The notes beneath the pieces are model-generated. The model searched no databases. It saw nothing but the letters and a program-made list of their open reading frames with translations, and had not been told where the DNA came from. A DNA stretch of 29,392 bases, from assembly GCA_022925895.1 (NCBI GenBank), contig JAKSYS010000734.1, positions 1 through 29,392 on the forward strand, read 5' to 3'. Position numbers and translations under genes: made by a program. The stretch comes from Fragilaria crotonensis. Taxonomy: Eukaryota; Bacillariophyta; Fragilariophyceae; Fragilariales; Fragilariaceae. Shown piece by piece: positions 8,687-17,943 of this stretch. Position 1 is the stretch's first letter, and each line of letters begins with the position of its first letter.

Positions 8687-9225
8687 TTGTTTTATATATT
8701 GTGACGCAATTGAAGACAGGAGGAATGAATGCATTTTACATGCATACAAAGAGATACTGAATTCCAGGCTGTACTTCGACAGTAGAGTAGATTGCTGTAC
8801 AGAGTACAGAGTGACGAGTGACGAGTAGAGTACTAGTACTGTTCATGCGAGGAATTCTTACTCACTGTACCGGTACTTTTCGTAGTCCCAGTACCTGTTC
8901 GGAACGGGGTTGCGTGCCTACATGTAGACGCACTTTACTTGTAACACTCCCGTATTAAAGTACTAGTAGCACTGGTTGTTGGAGGCCGGTGGCGGTTCAG
9001 TTTTGTCTCCTCACAAATCCGTGATATAAAATGATGATGACGAGTCGATAGCGGCTGTCGGTTGCGAGGCCAAAACGAGCACCTACCAGACTTTTATGGG
9101 CATAGATGGCTCAAATGCAAATCAGCACTGGCCTTACGATAAATACCAACATCTGACTCTGGCAATCCCTGCCGGAGAGCCAGCAATAAGTTCTTAATTC
9201 GCAAGAGCAGGCCGACGGCAGCTGC

Positions 9226-9363
9226 TGACAACTTGAATTCCCAAGTGCGAGCGCCGGCTCGCATCGATGTTGAAGACAAACCACATTTCTACACGGGATC
9301 AGAATTCGGGAACAAGATATTGACTTTTTCTGGTAACCTCGAATCTGCACACTACCCCGGATA
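9226..9363 (+). repeat. Copy 1 of a diverged direct repeat
   Basis: Shares TGACAACTT, AAGTGC, CGATGTTGAAGACAAA, AACAAGAT, CCTCGAAT and CCCGGAT in the same order as 9661-9763. Copy 1 has about 31 extra bases after GAAGACAAA. Nature unknown. Confidence 0.5.
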
Positions 9364-9660
9364 GTTGATGGCGGCGTATTTGTCGAGCTGAAAGTGATAT
9401 CAAGTTTTGTCTCTGTTGACAACTGCTCATAGTCCTGGTTGGTGAGGCTGCCTTGCGTGAAAAAGCTATGTAGTCGATATCAGGGCAATTGTTAATGGCT
9501 ATGGGAATAAAAGAGGACTGTGGGCTCAAAAGCAATATGAGGTGCGCAGCCTGCCTTGCCGTCTTGCCTAGGTGATGCAAAGATTTGCATAAGGCCTAAG
9601 TTTGCAGATCCACGCAGAAGTGCCCAATCTTCTTGGGAAGGCGATTCATTTGGCAAAGAC

Positions 9661-9763
9661 TGACAACTTCAACACGCAAGTGCTTGTGCCTTTCTCCTCG
9701 ATGTTGAAGACAAAAACAAGATCTTAACTTCACGGTAGCCTCGAATGTAGCGAATCGCCCGGA
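9661..9763 (+). repeat. Copy 2 of a diverged direct repeat
   Basis: Parallel to 9226-9363. It ends about 180 bp before the zinc-motif gene start, so it may lie in that gene's upstream region. Confidence 0.5.
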
Positions 9764-9944
9764 TTCATAAATCGCAAAACTGGAGCATTAGCACTCCAGG
9801 CTAACATCCTTTGTCGCCAGTCCCCTGTTTTGATCTCCTGGATCGTATTTCTGACTTCGAGGAGCGATGTAAGTGACGGATCGAACTCAGCGAGCTACTC
9901 ACAAGCCCTGGACTCATTTAACGATTTGTGCATCGCAGTTTCCG

Positions 9945-10361
9945 ATGGCTCCCCCCGGTGGTAGGAGGAAGCGCAAACCAGCTCGTAAACTACCTGCAGT
10001 GGACGAGAACAAGAAGGATGCGAAAGAGACGCGAAGCGGTGGGTACAAATGCAACAGGTGTCACAAACTTACTAAAGGTCATGTTTGTCCATTTGTTTCC
10101 TGCCGCTACTTAATCCAAAGACCATTGAAGACGAAGGTGCAAAACAAGCCGCATGACGGCACTGATGGAATCTATTACTGCAGATGGTGCGGGCAACTTA
10201 CGAAGGGACATATTTGCACGTACCATCGTGACTTTCGTTGCGCAGATCACGCCGAGGTAGATTCAGAGGAGTTGATGAATGCTCCTCTACCAGAGGTATG
10301 TTGGAGTCTTTCCTTACGCAGCGACGTATCTTGTAATGCTGCCTTCTTCAGTCGATGCTAA
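9945..10361 (+). CDS. Small basic protein with two CX2CX6HXC zinc-type motifs
   Basis: The ATG at 9945 (MAPPGGRRKRKPARK) is the best start; the frame upstream is open only from a GTG. A candidate intron at 9869-9938 (donor GTAAGT, acceptor GCAG) ends just before it, so a 5' exon is possible. The protein is about 138 residues. After a basic N-terminus come two matching motifs, CNRCHKLTKGHVC and CRWCGQLTKGHIC, each CX2CX6HXC, about 46 residues apart, that probably each bind zinc. The C-terminus may be an artefact: a donor at 10296 (AG|GTATG) and acceptor at 10351 (TTCTTCAG) would remove 56 bases and give an alternative tail ending near 10461. I do not recognise the family. DNA or RNA binding is likely from the basic character but unproven. 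Confidence 0.5.
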   Translation: MAPPGGRRKRKPARKLPAVDENKKDAKETRSGGYKCNRCHKLTKGHVCPFVSCRYLIQRPLKTKVQNKPHDGTDGIYYCRWCGQLTKGHICTYHRDFRCADHAEVDSEELMNAPLPEVCWSLSLRSDVSCNAAFFSRC

Positions 10362-11136
10362 CCATATCATCCTTTACAAGATGGAATTCATGTCGCATGG
10401 ATAGGTCGATATCAAGCGACGAAGATGTCTTTTTATCGGGCGTCGCACGCCAACAGTATTGAGAATAGTGGAAGGAAAACCGTGGGAAGTGATAGGATCG
10501 TCAAAGGAAAATAATTCTTAGCCCATGGTTTCACCCTTCATCTTGCGATTCTTGGATATACCTGTCATGGGGGCGCACGTTGTACTAACTCGACGTTCGT
10601 AGTCATTGTTTAGTTCAATCTGCCAACGGAACTCTGTCCATCTTGACTTGGCCAGGTGTTCCACAACGTCTCCTTGGATATAGCGATCTTGACAAGCCAT
10701 GGCGTACAACTACCTTTACGAATGCAATTTGGCCATATCTCTGGCTAGTCGACAGGCCAATGGTCAAGGCAGCCAACTTGTCTTCGATGTTCCGCTCATT
10801 CCCGCGCGATGGCGCATTTCCATTGTTCCGCGGCCAGAATGAAGAGGACCATTTCGTGCTTCGCGTACGCTTGAGCTTGTTTATAAATCGTATAAAGCGC
10901 TGTCGTACCATTGTACCAGTACCTTGTACATAGTTGATACTCGGAGTACCTGCTACAGATATGTCATAGCTACTTGTACCTGGGACGGTGGTACCTGGTA
11001 CAAGTACCAGGTACACGTACCGTACGCGTGCCAAGAAAACGAACCCTGTGACGATCCGTGAACAAGGGCCAATGTTTGCGATCAGAACTGGTGTTGTGTA
11101 CACTGTACAGTGTGTTCTGCCTTCTCATCGCCAGGG
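10362..11136. other. Spacer between zinc-motif gene and Copia element
   Basis: No gene is firmly supported. On the minus strand two overlapping ORFs (10615-11103 and 10518-10709) have partly protein-like composition (for example HLAKSRWTEFRWQIELNND), and could be a frameshifted remnant, but I recognise no family. 10900-11040 is rich in GTAC/GGTACC palindromes. Confidence 0.4.
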
Positions 11137-11169
11137 GGGACGACTTTCCCTGCTGTGATAGACGCAATG
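11137..11169 (+). repeat. 33-bp direct repeat flanking the Copia element, left copy
   Basis: Starts GGGACGACTTTCC and ends GACGCAATG; identical over 33 bases to 24723-24755 beyond the other end of the retrotransposon. Its last two bases (TG) coincide with the LTR terminus. It is far longer than the usual 4-6 bp integrase duplication. Confidence 0.8.
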
Positions 11170-11345
11170 AAAGCGTACGATACTCCGAGTACAATAGACG
11201 GTAAAGTAACGATATCTCGAAATATAAACGATGTAAAACACTCAGTCGCACTTCAGTCGCACATCGTGATTATCGGTACGGTGCCCCGCACACTGTACCC
11301 AATTTATACCGTACGTATCATAATTTTATCGTGTCCCTTTAATCA
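11168..11345 (-). repeat. 3' LTR of the Copia element
   Basis: 178 bp. On the element's strand it starts TGATTAAAGGG and ends GCTTTCA, so it has the canonical TG...CA ends. Compared with the 5' LTR it differs by two internal substitutions, one terminal base and 14 extra bases (11179-11192, containing ACTCCGAGTAC). A TATAAATT box lies at 11301-11308. A short polypurine tract (GAGGGGAC) sits at 11346-11353 just before the LTR. Confidence 0.85.
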
Positions 11346-11476
11346 GTCCCCTCGATCTAACGAGCGCATTAGATGGGAACGTTAGGTCGTCGATCGACTC
11401 ACAATGACATTTAGTTGTCATCTTTAACAACAACAAGGGAACCCATAGTAACCTGCGAACCTCTTAGAGGGGGTCA
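11346..11476 (-). promoter_or_regulatory. Polypurine tract and 3' untranslated part of the Copia element
   Basis: Between the pol stop and the 3' LTR lies about 130 bp. On the element strand the last bases read GATCGAGGGGAC directly before TGATTAAAGG, a short purine run in the place expected for plus-strand priming. Confidence 0.5.
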
Positions 11477-12589
11477 TCAATTGTGATCGGCAATGTCATA
11501 TAAGATCAATCCCACCAGATGGTCGCGTTTCTGTCCACCTGGGATTATCTTCGTACAGATGTCAGCTGGATTGTCGTGCATAGAGACATGTCCAGTTAGG
11601 CACTCGCCCATTGCAACCGCCTCGCGCACGGCATGGTAGCAAACGGCATTCGATTTCTTCTTTAAAACCGATTCGGGTCGCTGGGTATTATGAATGACTG
11701 ACATGTTGTCCCCGTAGATATATGAGGGACCAGCCAACTCCACACCCATCATTCGAAGCTTGTACCGTATCCCACGGAGTGCTTCCATTCCCTGTTTCAT
11801 GGCTACGAATTCCGCCCCGAAGACACTAGTCTCAATCGTCGCCTGTTTCTTCGAGTACCAGGTAATAGGTGACATGTTGAGATAAATCAGGAACCCAGTT
11901 CGTGAACGTCGTGTCTTCTTATCACCTGCGTGATCAGAGTCAACGAACATACGAAGATCTACATCCTTTCCTCTTGGAGTAGGTGCATTGGGCGGTATCG
12001 CTTCCTTCACGTCTCCGTAGAACGCTTTCCAATCGCATTCCTTGAACACCGTCAAGTCCACTGTCGGGTAGCTAGGATCGAAGACAATGCGTGCGTTGTG
12101 CTTCTTTTCCAGATAGTTGAACATATGGAATACCGCTTCCAAATGCCCTTGTCTGGGTAACGCTAAATAGGAAGCAAGTTCGGATACTTCGGTGATTATA
12201 TCAATCCTTCCCAGTTCAACACACCAACGTAGCACACCAACTTGCGATTGGTAAAACGTTGCGTCCTTTGCACTGAGTTCTGGCGTCGTATCCAGTTCAG
12301 GTGCATAATTGATCGGAAATGGGCCACTTGTTCGTTTGGTCCATTGATAGTTCGGGTAATTTTGTCGGTGATAAGCCTTAACGTTGGCAACCGCCGCCTG
12401 GATGTACTTGCTGGACGACATAGACCACGCGTGCACCCCGTTAGGTAGTGTCGTCCCACGGAGTTTGGCTCCAAGATAAAACTCAGGGTCACCGATCGAA
12501 CCTTCCTTCGTCTTGAAGAAATGGTCGATCTCCTTTACTAATGATCGCATCGCATCGTGGCTGGTGTACGACGAGGATGTCGTCAACAT
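11477..12589 (-). pseudogene. pol: Copia pol fragment: RT connection and RNase H
   Basis: This frame starts just after the YVDD block (HDAMRSLVKEIDHFF, EFYLGAKL) and ends at the natural pol stop at 11477. RNase H residues are visible: Asp in MFVDSDHAGD, Glu in FGAEFVAMKQ, Asp in YIYGDNMSV and Asp in DNPADICTK. The ending is the usual Copia C-terminus, about 120 bp before the polypurine tract and 3' LTR. Only the upstream frame break disables it. Confidence 0.88.
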
Positions 12590-13190
12590 ACAAAAGGCAG
12601 TACGCGTAGTACTTGTGGCCGTCAGCGGGTCGGATTTCCGGTTTCAACCATACGTCCGGGTCGGCCATACACGATGTCCAACCGAGATGCCGCATACAGT
12701 CGGCCAGGTGATTGCGAAATGACGCACCTGCAGACTTTAGACCATAAAGGGCACGAACGATGAGCGCCTTCTTGCCGGAATCATTACCGAACTCCGGCCC
12801 AAGTCGGCACCATATCTTTGCGCCGACGGGAGCCGTCAAGTAAGCATTCTCAATATCAGCCGTCTTGACCTCGAGGTCATTCAAGGCAGCTAACGTAAGA
12901 GCAATCCTTACCGATTCGCGAGATACAACGCCTGCGTAGGTTATCGACGCGGGCGTTTCCGTTGTGTGTCCGCCCGCTACCAACCTGGCCTTTCGCTGAA
13001 AATTTTCCATCTTAACGTCGAAGACCAGGTGGCAGCGAATTTCTTGGAACGTCGGCGGGACCGAATCTCCATCATCCAAAACTTGAAATGCCACTCTCAC
13101 CTTCGACATTTCCTTTCTGACGGCGTCCTGCCACAACGTGTTGCCGTTTTCGGCATCTAATCGAACGCAGTCGTCCCATGTCTTCGGCAC
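12489..13190 (-). pseudogene. pol: Copia pol fragment: reverse transcriptase
   Basis: The frame contains the RVT_2 signatures of Copia reverse transcriptases: KARLVAGGH, KTADIENAYLTAPV with a catalytic Asp, ALYGLKSAGASFRNHL, MADPDVWLKP and the active site LLYVDDILVV. Homology then leaves this frame near 12555. The catalytic residues are all present, so the polymerase domain itself is little decayed. The loss of function comes from frame breaks on both sides. Confidence 0.88.
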
Positions 13191-13536
13191 TTCGATGCCA
13201 AACTTGCTTGTGGGTGCGTTTGTGGTATCGGCTATTCACAGCCGCAATTATACGATTACGTCGCTTCAGTGTGAACGGTACCCACCAAGCGAACGCCGGT
13301 TCATGGTCAATTCCGCGTGCGATTGCGTACTCCGCCAGTTCCACGGGATTCGACTCCTTTAGGTCGGCAAGTCTCTCCCACGAGGTGCTGCCGTCCTTCC
13401 ATTCTACGCAGAGCTTCCAACCCTTTGTCGTCTTCTTGAGCTGTTTGTTCGAACCATGCTTGATATACATATCATCGCGACTAAGGGCAGTTTCTTCCTT
13501 CCTGTGGTCGACAATACCAGACAGGAGGTGTCGCAC
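13072..13536 (-). pseudogene. pol: Copia pol fragment: chromodomain-like linker before RT
   Basis: This frame continues pol after integrase. The segment GWKLCVEWKDGSTSWERLADL followed by KESNPVELAEYA has the spacing of a chromodomain (aromatic-strand, WKxG-S-WE, then a helix), a module that targets some retroelement integrases to particular chromatin. It is followed by a segment that precedes reverse transcriptase in Copia elements. Near 13205 the natural sequence passes to the next frame. Chromodomain assignment is by eye and should be treated as tentative. Confidence 0.55.
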
Positions 13537-14789
13537 ATTGCATACATGCTCTGGGCGATCACGTTCGCCGAATACTCCGCGACCTGCCCGTCAGGAAACT
13601 GAACGTCATAGACCCTTGTATCAAGGATAGGGTTCTTGTTCGCCTTGCCGGTGACCGTACCGTCAAGCATGCGTTTTCGCCCAAGTACCTTAGCGTTAAC
13701 GAGTTCGTTTCCAATTGGGAGACTGACACTGGCACCGACGTACTGATCGTACGTATCAGCGTCGGGATCCGACGGCTCATCGTCAACCTCAGCCATTTGG
13801 GGAAATTCGTCGCCGTCGTCATCGGCGTACGATTGGTAAATCGGTGTCCCAAGATGCTCAAGTTCGGGATCATTCACGAAATCCTCGTACTTGAAACCGT
13901 CCCCTAAAGCCGAGTTCACCTTGTCGGTAAATTCTTTGCGTTTACGTTTCATCGTTTCATCAGCCAACTCGTCGGGGGTTAGGGAACGAACGGTGGAACG
14001 ATAAACAACTTTCCCGTTCGCCTTAAGGATCTTGCGAGTCATTGCGGGCCCAATATCAATTGCGGGGCCCAGATCCCTACCGAGGACCATCGGGTCGTCA
14101 GGGTACGAGACAGACGTGTCCCGAAACATCACCCATTCGTACCACGCGAACAGGGCGAATGGAGAGATATCCGCAGTCTCACCGCTGACAATTGTTTCCG
14201 GGACCTGTCCATTAAGCTTATAGATGTCGTGTGCCGTCATCGAACGGACATAAGCCTCACGTTCAAGACAGTCATCCCAGAGACGTTTCGGGGCACCAGA
14301 GCGGACCATCTGGCGTCCGACTCCTCTCTTCAATTCCCGGATCGCGGCTTCGGCAGCGTTCGACCAAGGAGAATGTGGTTCCGTCTGTTTCACATGTATG
14401 CCAGCCTCACGACACTTCTTACGGAAGGTCCCCTGTACCTGTTCCTGCGCTCCATCCATGACCATGGTGCTAGGAACACCCTCTCTTTGGAAGAGCAACG
14501 ATAGGCCCTCATGGGCTTCGGACTTTAACTTCATCGGATAGGCCCGACACCAACCGTCTGCGGTCGCAAAAATTTGCGCGCACCTGTTATTGCGTCTCGA
14601 TGCTGTCTTCGACAGCAGGGTGTCAGTAAAACAGTCGACGGGTAGTCTCCGATAATGTAGCTGACGATCGTTCGTACGGAACCGTCGCGAGAGCGTCGGG
14701 TGTAGTAGTGTTCGTATCCCACGTTGCGTAGTCGCATTAACCGTTCGAAATGCAGTAGCTTTGTCGATTCCCCAGTTGCGGGCTAGCAT
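13404..14789 (-). pseudogene. pol: Copia pol fragment: integrase
   Basis: The open frame is about 460 codons. The core shows Asp in VDCFTDTLLS, Asp in MVMDGAQEQ and Glu in PWSNAAEAAIRELKRGVG, i.e. the D,D-35-E catalytic set of retroelement integrases (rve). Upstream, RTLLHPTLSRRFRTNDRQL is the conserved lead-in that I associate with diatom and dinoflagellate Copia elements. Downstream are GKV-YRSTVRSLTPDEL and an acidic linker. The frame then runs into unrelated sequence and stops at 13404, while pol homology continues in the 13072-13536 frame. One indel at each end separates it from the neighbouring pol pieces. Confidence 0.85.
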
Positions 14790-14796
14790 GTCTGGG

Positions 14797-15159
14797 TCAA
14801 ATTGACGAGCCGGTCGCGGTTCTCTTGAAAACGTTAACCGAACGGTTCAACTCCGCCGCGAACGAACCGTCGTTCAAGAACGTAGGAGTCGTTGCAAGGA
14901 GCGAAATCGATGCCAGGTCCTTTCCTGTGCCGAGCGTGGTAGCATGGGAAAGGGTTTCGGCCACGGAGCAAAGGCGACGTGACGGAGGCGATGCTCCAAC
15001 CCGGTCCCCTGTGTCCAAAACCATTTGCGTAAAAACCATTTGCGTAAAAGCGGCTTCCTGTGAGGCATAGGTACGATCATGCGCTGCGATTCCCACCGTT
15101 GGCACATTTGCCATTGCACTCCTGCGATGCAATCGAGTTAGTGGAACCGGCCGTATCAT
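14797..15159 (-). pseudogene. pol: Copia pol fragment: aspartic protease
   Basis: A frame of about 120 codons carries LDTGDRVG near residue 49 (about 15013). DTG is the catalytic triplet of retroviral-type aspartic proteases, normally cleaving Gag-Pol. A 15-base in-frame tandem duplication (15017-15031 and 15032-15046) repeats FTQMV directly before the active site. The frame differs from both gag (+1) and integrase, ending in a stop at 14797. Domain identity rests on the triplet and on its position between gag and integrase. Confidence 0.65.
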
Positions 15160-16531
15160 CGTCCACAGCCGTTTTGCTCATCTGTTTAGCGAGCTGGGCG
15201 ACTTGACGGTTGACCACTTTCTTGATGTTGTGGATGACGTCTTTCGTCGTCTTCGTCTTTGCCTTGCTGACCACCTTACTGTCTTTGTCGCCAGGTTTAT
15301 GGCCGCGCTTCGTGCGCTTCGATACAAGCTCTTTCTTTTGATCTGGAGTCAGGGAGGCATACTCTTCTTTTGTGTAGTACCTGTCCTCAACCTGTTCGAA
15401 CTTACGCTTTCCGGTCTTCAACTCGGAGATGTTGACCGTGTTTGCAGCGGTCTTTGACTTCGACGTTTGGCGAATATAGTCCTGGTACAGCGTGACACAG
15501 GAGTCGAAGTCGTTGCGTAAGTGTTCCTCGGACATGATCCGAGTCTTCACGGCATCAAACTTGTCGGTTTTGATGCCATCAAGCAGGTATCGAACTTTGG
15601 ATCTGGGCGGGTCAATCCCTGCGTATCCATGTTCGACCAAACCTTCCAACACAGAGTGCTGCTGTTTGTGTACGTTGACGTACCTCTCGAAATCCCAATG
15701 GCGTTGTTCGCCGTGGTACACCGTCGATTTGAGTTTGTCTTCCGCGAGCGTTGCCATGTTGTCCACATTGTTGGGCCCAAGAAAATGAGTAAACAAATTC
15801 TGAAATGCGGCACGACCGTCGCGGTGCTTCTGTGCCGGCCTGACATAAGTCCACGCGTCCTTGTCGCGGGTAATCGAGGCTATAATTTCCCAGACCTTTT
15901 CCCTGTTGACAAGGTAGACAGGGTCAGGGATCTTATGGCCATCGGCATCGATCGTATGATGTGGTGCTCGAGCGATCATCTCATCCTGTCTAGTCGGATA
16001 AGATGTGGAGGGGTCGTCTCCGTCCGGTATGTTTTCATTCTTGCGAACGACGTAAGCCAATGGGATCTTGCGTTCTCCCAAAATAGAGCGGAGGTATTCC
16101 TCGATTGCCTCCATCGTCTTTGGCCAATCTTTGATATTAATGGTCGGAAGGTCCGTACTGGGGTCCTTGTACATGGACTCGAGCTCACGTAGTTCGCGCA
16201 CAGTTCGGATCGTAGCGAGCGTAAGATCGGGTGCGTTAACGGGGCGACTAACACGCTCCTGATGTCGCAAATAAAACGCAAGGAGCTTGAGGTGTCCTTC
16301 AGCACGCTGGTTTACCTGCACGCCAGGGGCTGGAATGGGTGGACCTCCTGCAGGATTCGGCATCGTCCCACCTGGACGGCGAATAACCTTGCAAAGGCTC
16401 TCGACTTCATCGTCGCTCAAAAGCCTAATCTCCTCGAGTTCGTTCATGCCTTCTTCCTCGACAAGGGCCTGAGCAGCGGCCTCGGAAAAACCAATACGGG
16501 TCATAACCCCGCGCATAACAGCGTTGTTCAT
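15077..16531 (-). CDS. gag: Copia Gag polyprotein
   Basis: Start ATG at 16529-16531; 484 residues. It would form the cytoplasmic virus-like particle and package element RNA. The sequence has the usual helical, charged Gag character: an N-terminal helix-rich segment, a central region with repeated Trp/Tyr/Leu helices, and a Lys-rich C-terminus (SKRTKRGHKPGDKDSK) that could bind RNA. No complete CCHC knuckle is visible: the C-terminal SQECNGKCANGG has cysteines but no knuckle spacing before the stop. The C-terminus overlaps the protease frame by about 80 bases in a different frame. Either programmed frameshifting or a mutation at the gag-pol junction would explain this. Position after the 5' LTR and before protease supports the call. 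Confidence 0.8.
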   Translation of the reverse strand: MNNAVMRGVMTRIGFSEAAAQALVEEEGMNELEEIRLLSDDEVESLCKVIRRPGGTMPNPAGGPPIPAPGVQVNQRAEGHLKLLAFYLRHQERVSRPVNAPDLTLATIRTVRELRELESMYKDPSTDLPTINIKDWPKTMEAIEEYLRSILGERKIPLAYVVRKNENIPDGDDPSTSYPTRQDEMIARAPHHTIDADGHKIPDPVYLVNREKVWEIIASITRDKDAWTYVRPAQKHRDGRAAFQNLFTHFLGPNNVDNMATLAEDKLKSTVYHGEQRHWDFERYVNVHKQQHSVLEGLVEHGYAGIDPPRSKVRYLLDGIKTDKFDAVKTRIMSEEHLRNDFDSCVTLYQDYIRQTSKSKTAANTVNISELKTGKRKFEQVEDRYYTKEEYASLTPDQKKELVSKRTKRGHKPGDKDSKVVSKAKTKTTKDVIHNIKKVVNRQVAQLAKQMSKTAVDDDTAGSTNSIASQECNGKCANGGNRSA

Positions 16532-17041
16532 GGCAGAAAAAGGAAGTAGAACAGCAAAAACGAAAGAGATCGAAAAAGTATACGGTCGCTCGATAAAAAA
16601 AACGTGTCGGTTGTAACTGACGGTCCGTTGAACGAACGTGACCGCCCGAAATCGATATATAGTATATCATGTCATAGAAAGACATAAAATATACAACGAA
16701 TCTTGGACAAATAATTCTTCCTGTGATGGCGCAGGTATGGAGGCAATGGCGCCCCGTTGCCTCCGGTGGGTCGGGTCCACCGATCCAATGCATTCAGGGT
16801 CAAGTACACCATTGAATGCACCAACCAGGCCACACGGCCATCATGCGTGCGATGGGTCACTGGTGGTAGGCAGTTCGAAGCGTGCCCAGGCGCACAGCCG
16901 ATTTTTTTTTTTTTAATGTCACATCAAATAGTGATGCTCATATTGCGGGGAGGCAAGTCCCACAGCAATATGTACAAAACGCAAGCGCCCAGTGCGTTCA
17001 AGAGGCGATATCGAACATGTTGATGGGTCTGATAAACTGAC
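16532..17041 (-). other. Untranslated leader of the Copia element
   Basis: About 510 bp between the 5' LTR and the gag start. The primer binding site should lie at its right edge; the sequence after the LTR (GTCAGTTTATCAGACCC) is only weakly like the TATCAGA-type sites of Copia elements. A run of 13 A on the element strand lies at 16902-16914. No ORF of substance. Confidence 0.55.
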
Positions 17042-17189
17042 TAAAAGCGTACAATAGACGGTAAAGTAACGATATCTCGAAATATATATGATGTAAAACA
17101 CTCAGTCGCACTTCAGTCGCACATCGTGATTATCGGTACGGTGCCCCGCACACTGTACCCAATTTATACCGTACGTATCATAATTTTAT
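17042..17189 (-). repeat. 5' LTR of the Copia element, main part
   Basis: Matches 11168-11337 apart from the 14-base indel and two substitutions (AATATATATG versus AATATAAACG). The element-strand terminus reads TA instead of CA. It contains the TATAAATT box at 17161-17168 and is cut off at 17189 by the MULE. Confidence 0.85.
17181..17189. repeat. 9-bp target-site duplication of the MULE, left
   Basis: TAATTTTAT directly precedes the MULE terminus and recurs exactly at 24696-24704. The uninterrupted homologous site is visible in the 3' LTR at 11321-11329. Confidence 0.92.
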
Positions 17190-17680
17190 GGGGAAATTAC
17201 AATATCACGCATTGTTTTGCCACTTTGCAATATAGTACAATGACTTACTATCCACAAATTCGTATTTTACTATATACTACATTTGCAATTGTAATTTACA
17301 ATATCACGCATTTTGAAAAGATACATTTACAATATCACGCATTATTTTGCCCTCTTTTACAATATCACGCTTTTGTCGCCTGCCATGCTCCGCATCCACG
17401 GACAACATGGTACACCGTCTCGTAACAATCCTCCAAGATTGTCGACACTCATCGCTCCACCATGTCATACATACGCAACGAACATCATCATCACTCACTT
17501 CACATGTGTCGTTTGTTAATCAATTATCATACCATAAGTGCGGTCATAATTCTTCTTGTCGCTGTTTTGTTTCAAAAGAGCAACTCCATCTTCATCGATA
17601 TGGTTGACAAAACTCCACCAAATCTGAGTTCAACAGTACTCCCATACACAATCTGCGTGACAGTACTTTACCACAAACAA
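17190..17680 (+). repeat. Left terminal inverted repeat of the MULE
   Basis: About 491 bp, matching the reverse complement of 24206-24695 with scattered substitutions and small indels. The outer 180 bp contains four copies of ACAATATCACGC (17199, 17298, 17329, 17359), likely transposase binding sites. Confidence 0.9.
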
Positions 17681-17757
17681 CCGATTGACGTAAATTTCCA
17701 ATCATCTGTGAACAATGATCTCATCATGGCGAATGTCGGCAACACTTCTCGTTTCTT

Positions 17758-17943
17758 CTACTTATTGTCATTGTTACCAACTACATTAGGACAAGTTCTT
17801 CGGTTGTGCCCTCTCTTTCCACAAACAGAACATTTGACAGGAGAATCCTCAGCTACAATGAACTTACTGCGTTTGCGAATTCGTTTTGTTTTTTTGGTCG
17901 TCCAGATTGCCGTTTTGGCATGTCGGGTTCCTTAGTTTCACCA
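17758..17943 (-). pseudogene. MULE transposase part 4: basic tail and CCHC zinc knuckle
   Basis: I read GETKEPDMPKRQSGRPKK and then, after one more frame change at the run of A near 17893-17900, RIRKRSKFIVAEDSPVK followed by CSVCGKRGHNRRTC (17791-17832). This is a CX2CX4HX4C knuckle, the usual C-terminus of MuDR-like transposases. A stop follows at 17758-17760. This segment is too short and broken to appear as a long ORF, yet it completes the protein in the correct order. Confidence 0.75.

Larger units (their letters stand above)
8687..9866. other. Intergenic, with a diverged direct repeat
   Basis: No gene is supported. A segment at 9226-9363 (TGACAACTT...GAAGACAAA...CTCGAAT...CCCCGGAT) is repeated at 9661-9763 with many substitutions and a gap of about 31 bases. 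8760-8900 is low-complexity GTAC/GAGTA sequence. Confidence 0.5.

Noticed and set aside
10518-11103. Possible frameshifted gene on the minus strand
   Set aside because: Parts look protein-like, but there is no recognisable motif, no clear start, and GTAC palindromes fill the upstream half. Noted only in the spacer entry.
15521-16192. Plus-strand ORF of 223 codons opposite gag
   Set aside because: It mirrors the gag coding frame, has no recognisable domain, and the minus strand carries the retroelement order.
16902-16914. Run of T as a poly(A) tail of a retrogene
   Set aside because: It lies in the Copia leader with no coding sequence attached and no target duplication; a simple homopolymer.
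17462-17935. Plus-strand ORF spanning the left MULE repeat and transposase tail
   Set aside because: Half lies in the terminal inverted repeat and half is antisense to the zinc-knuckle coding segment.
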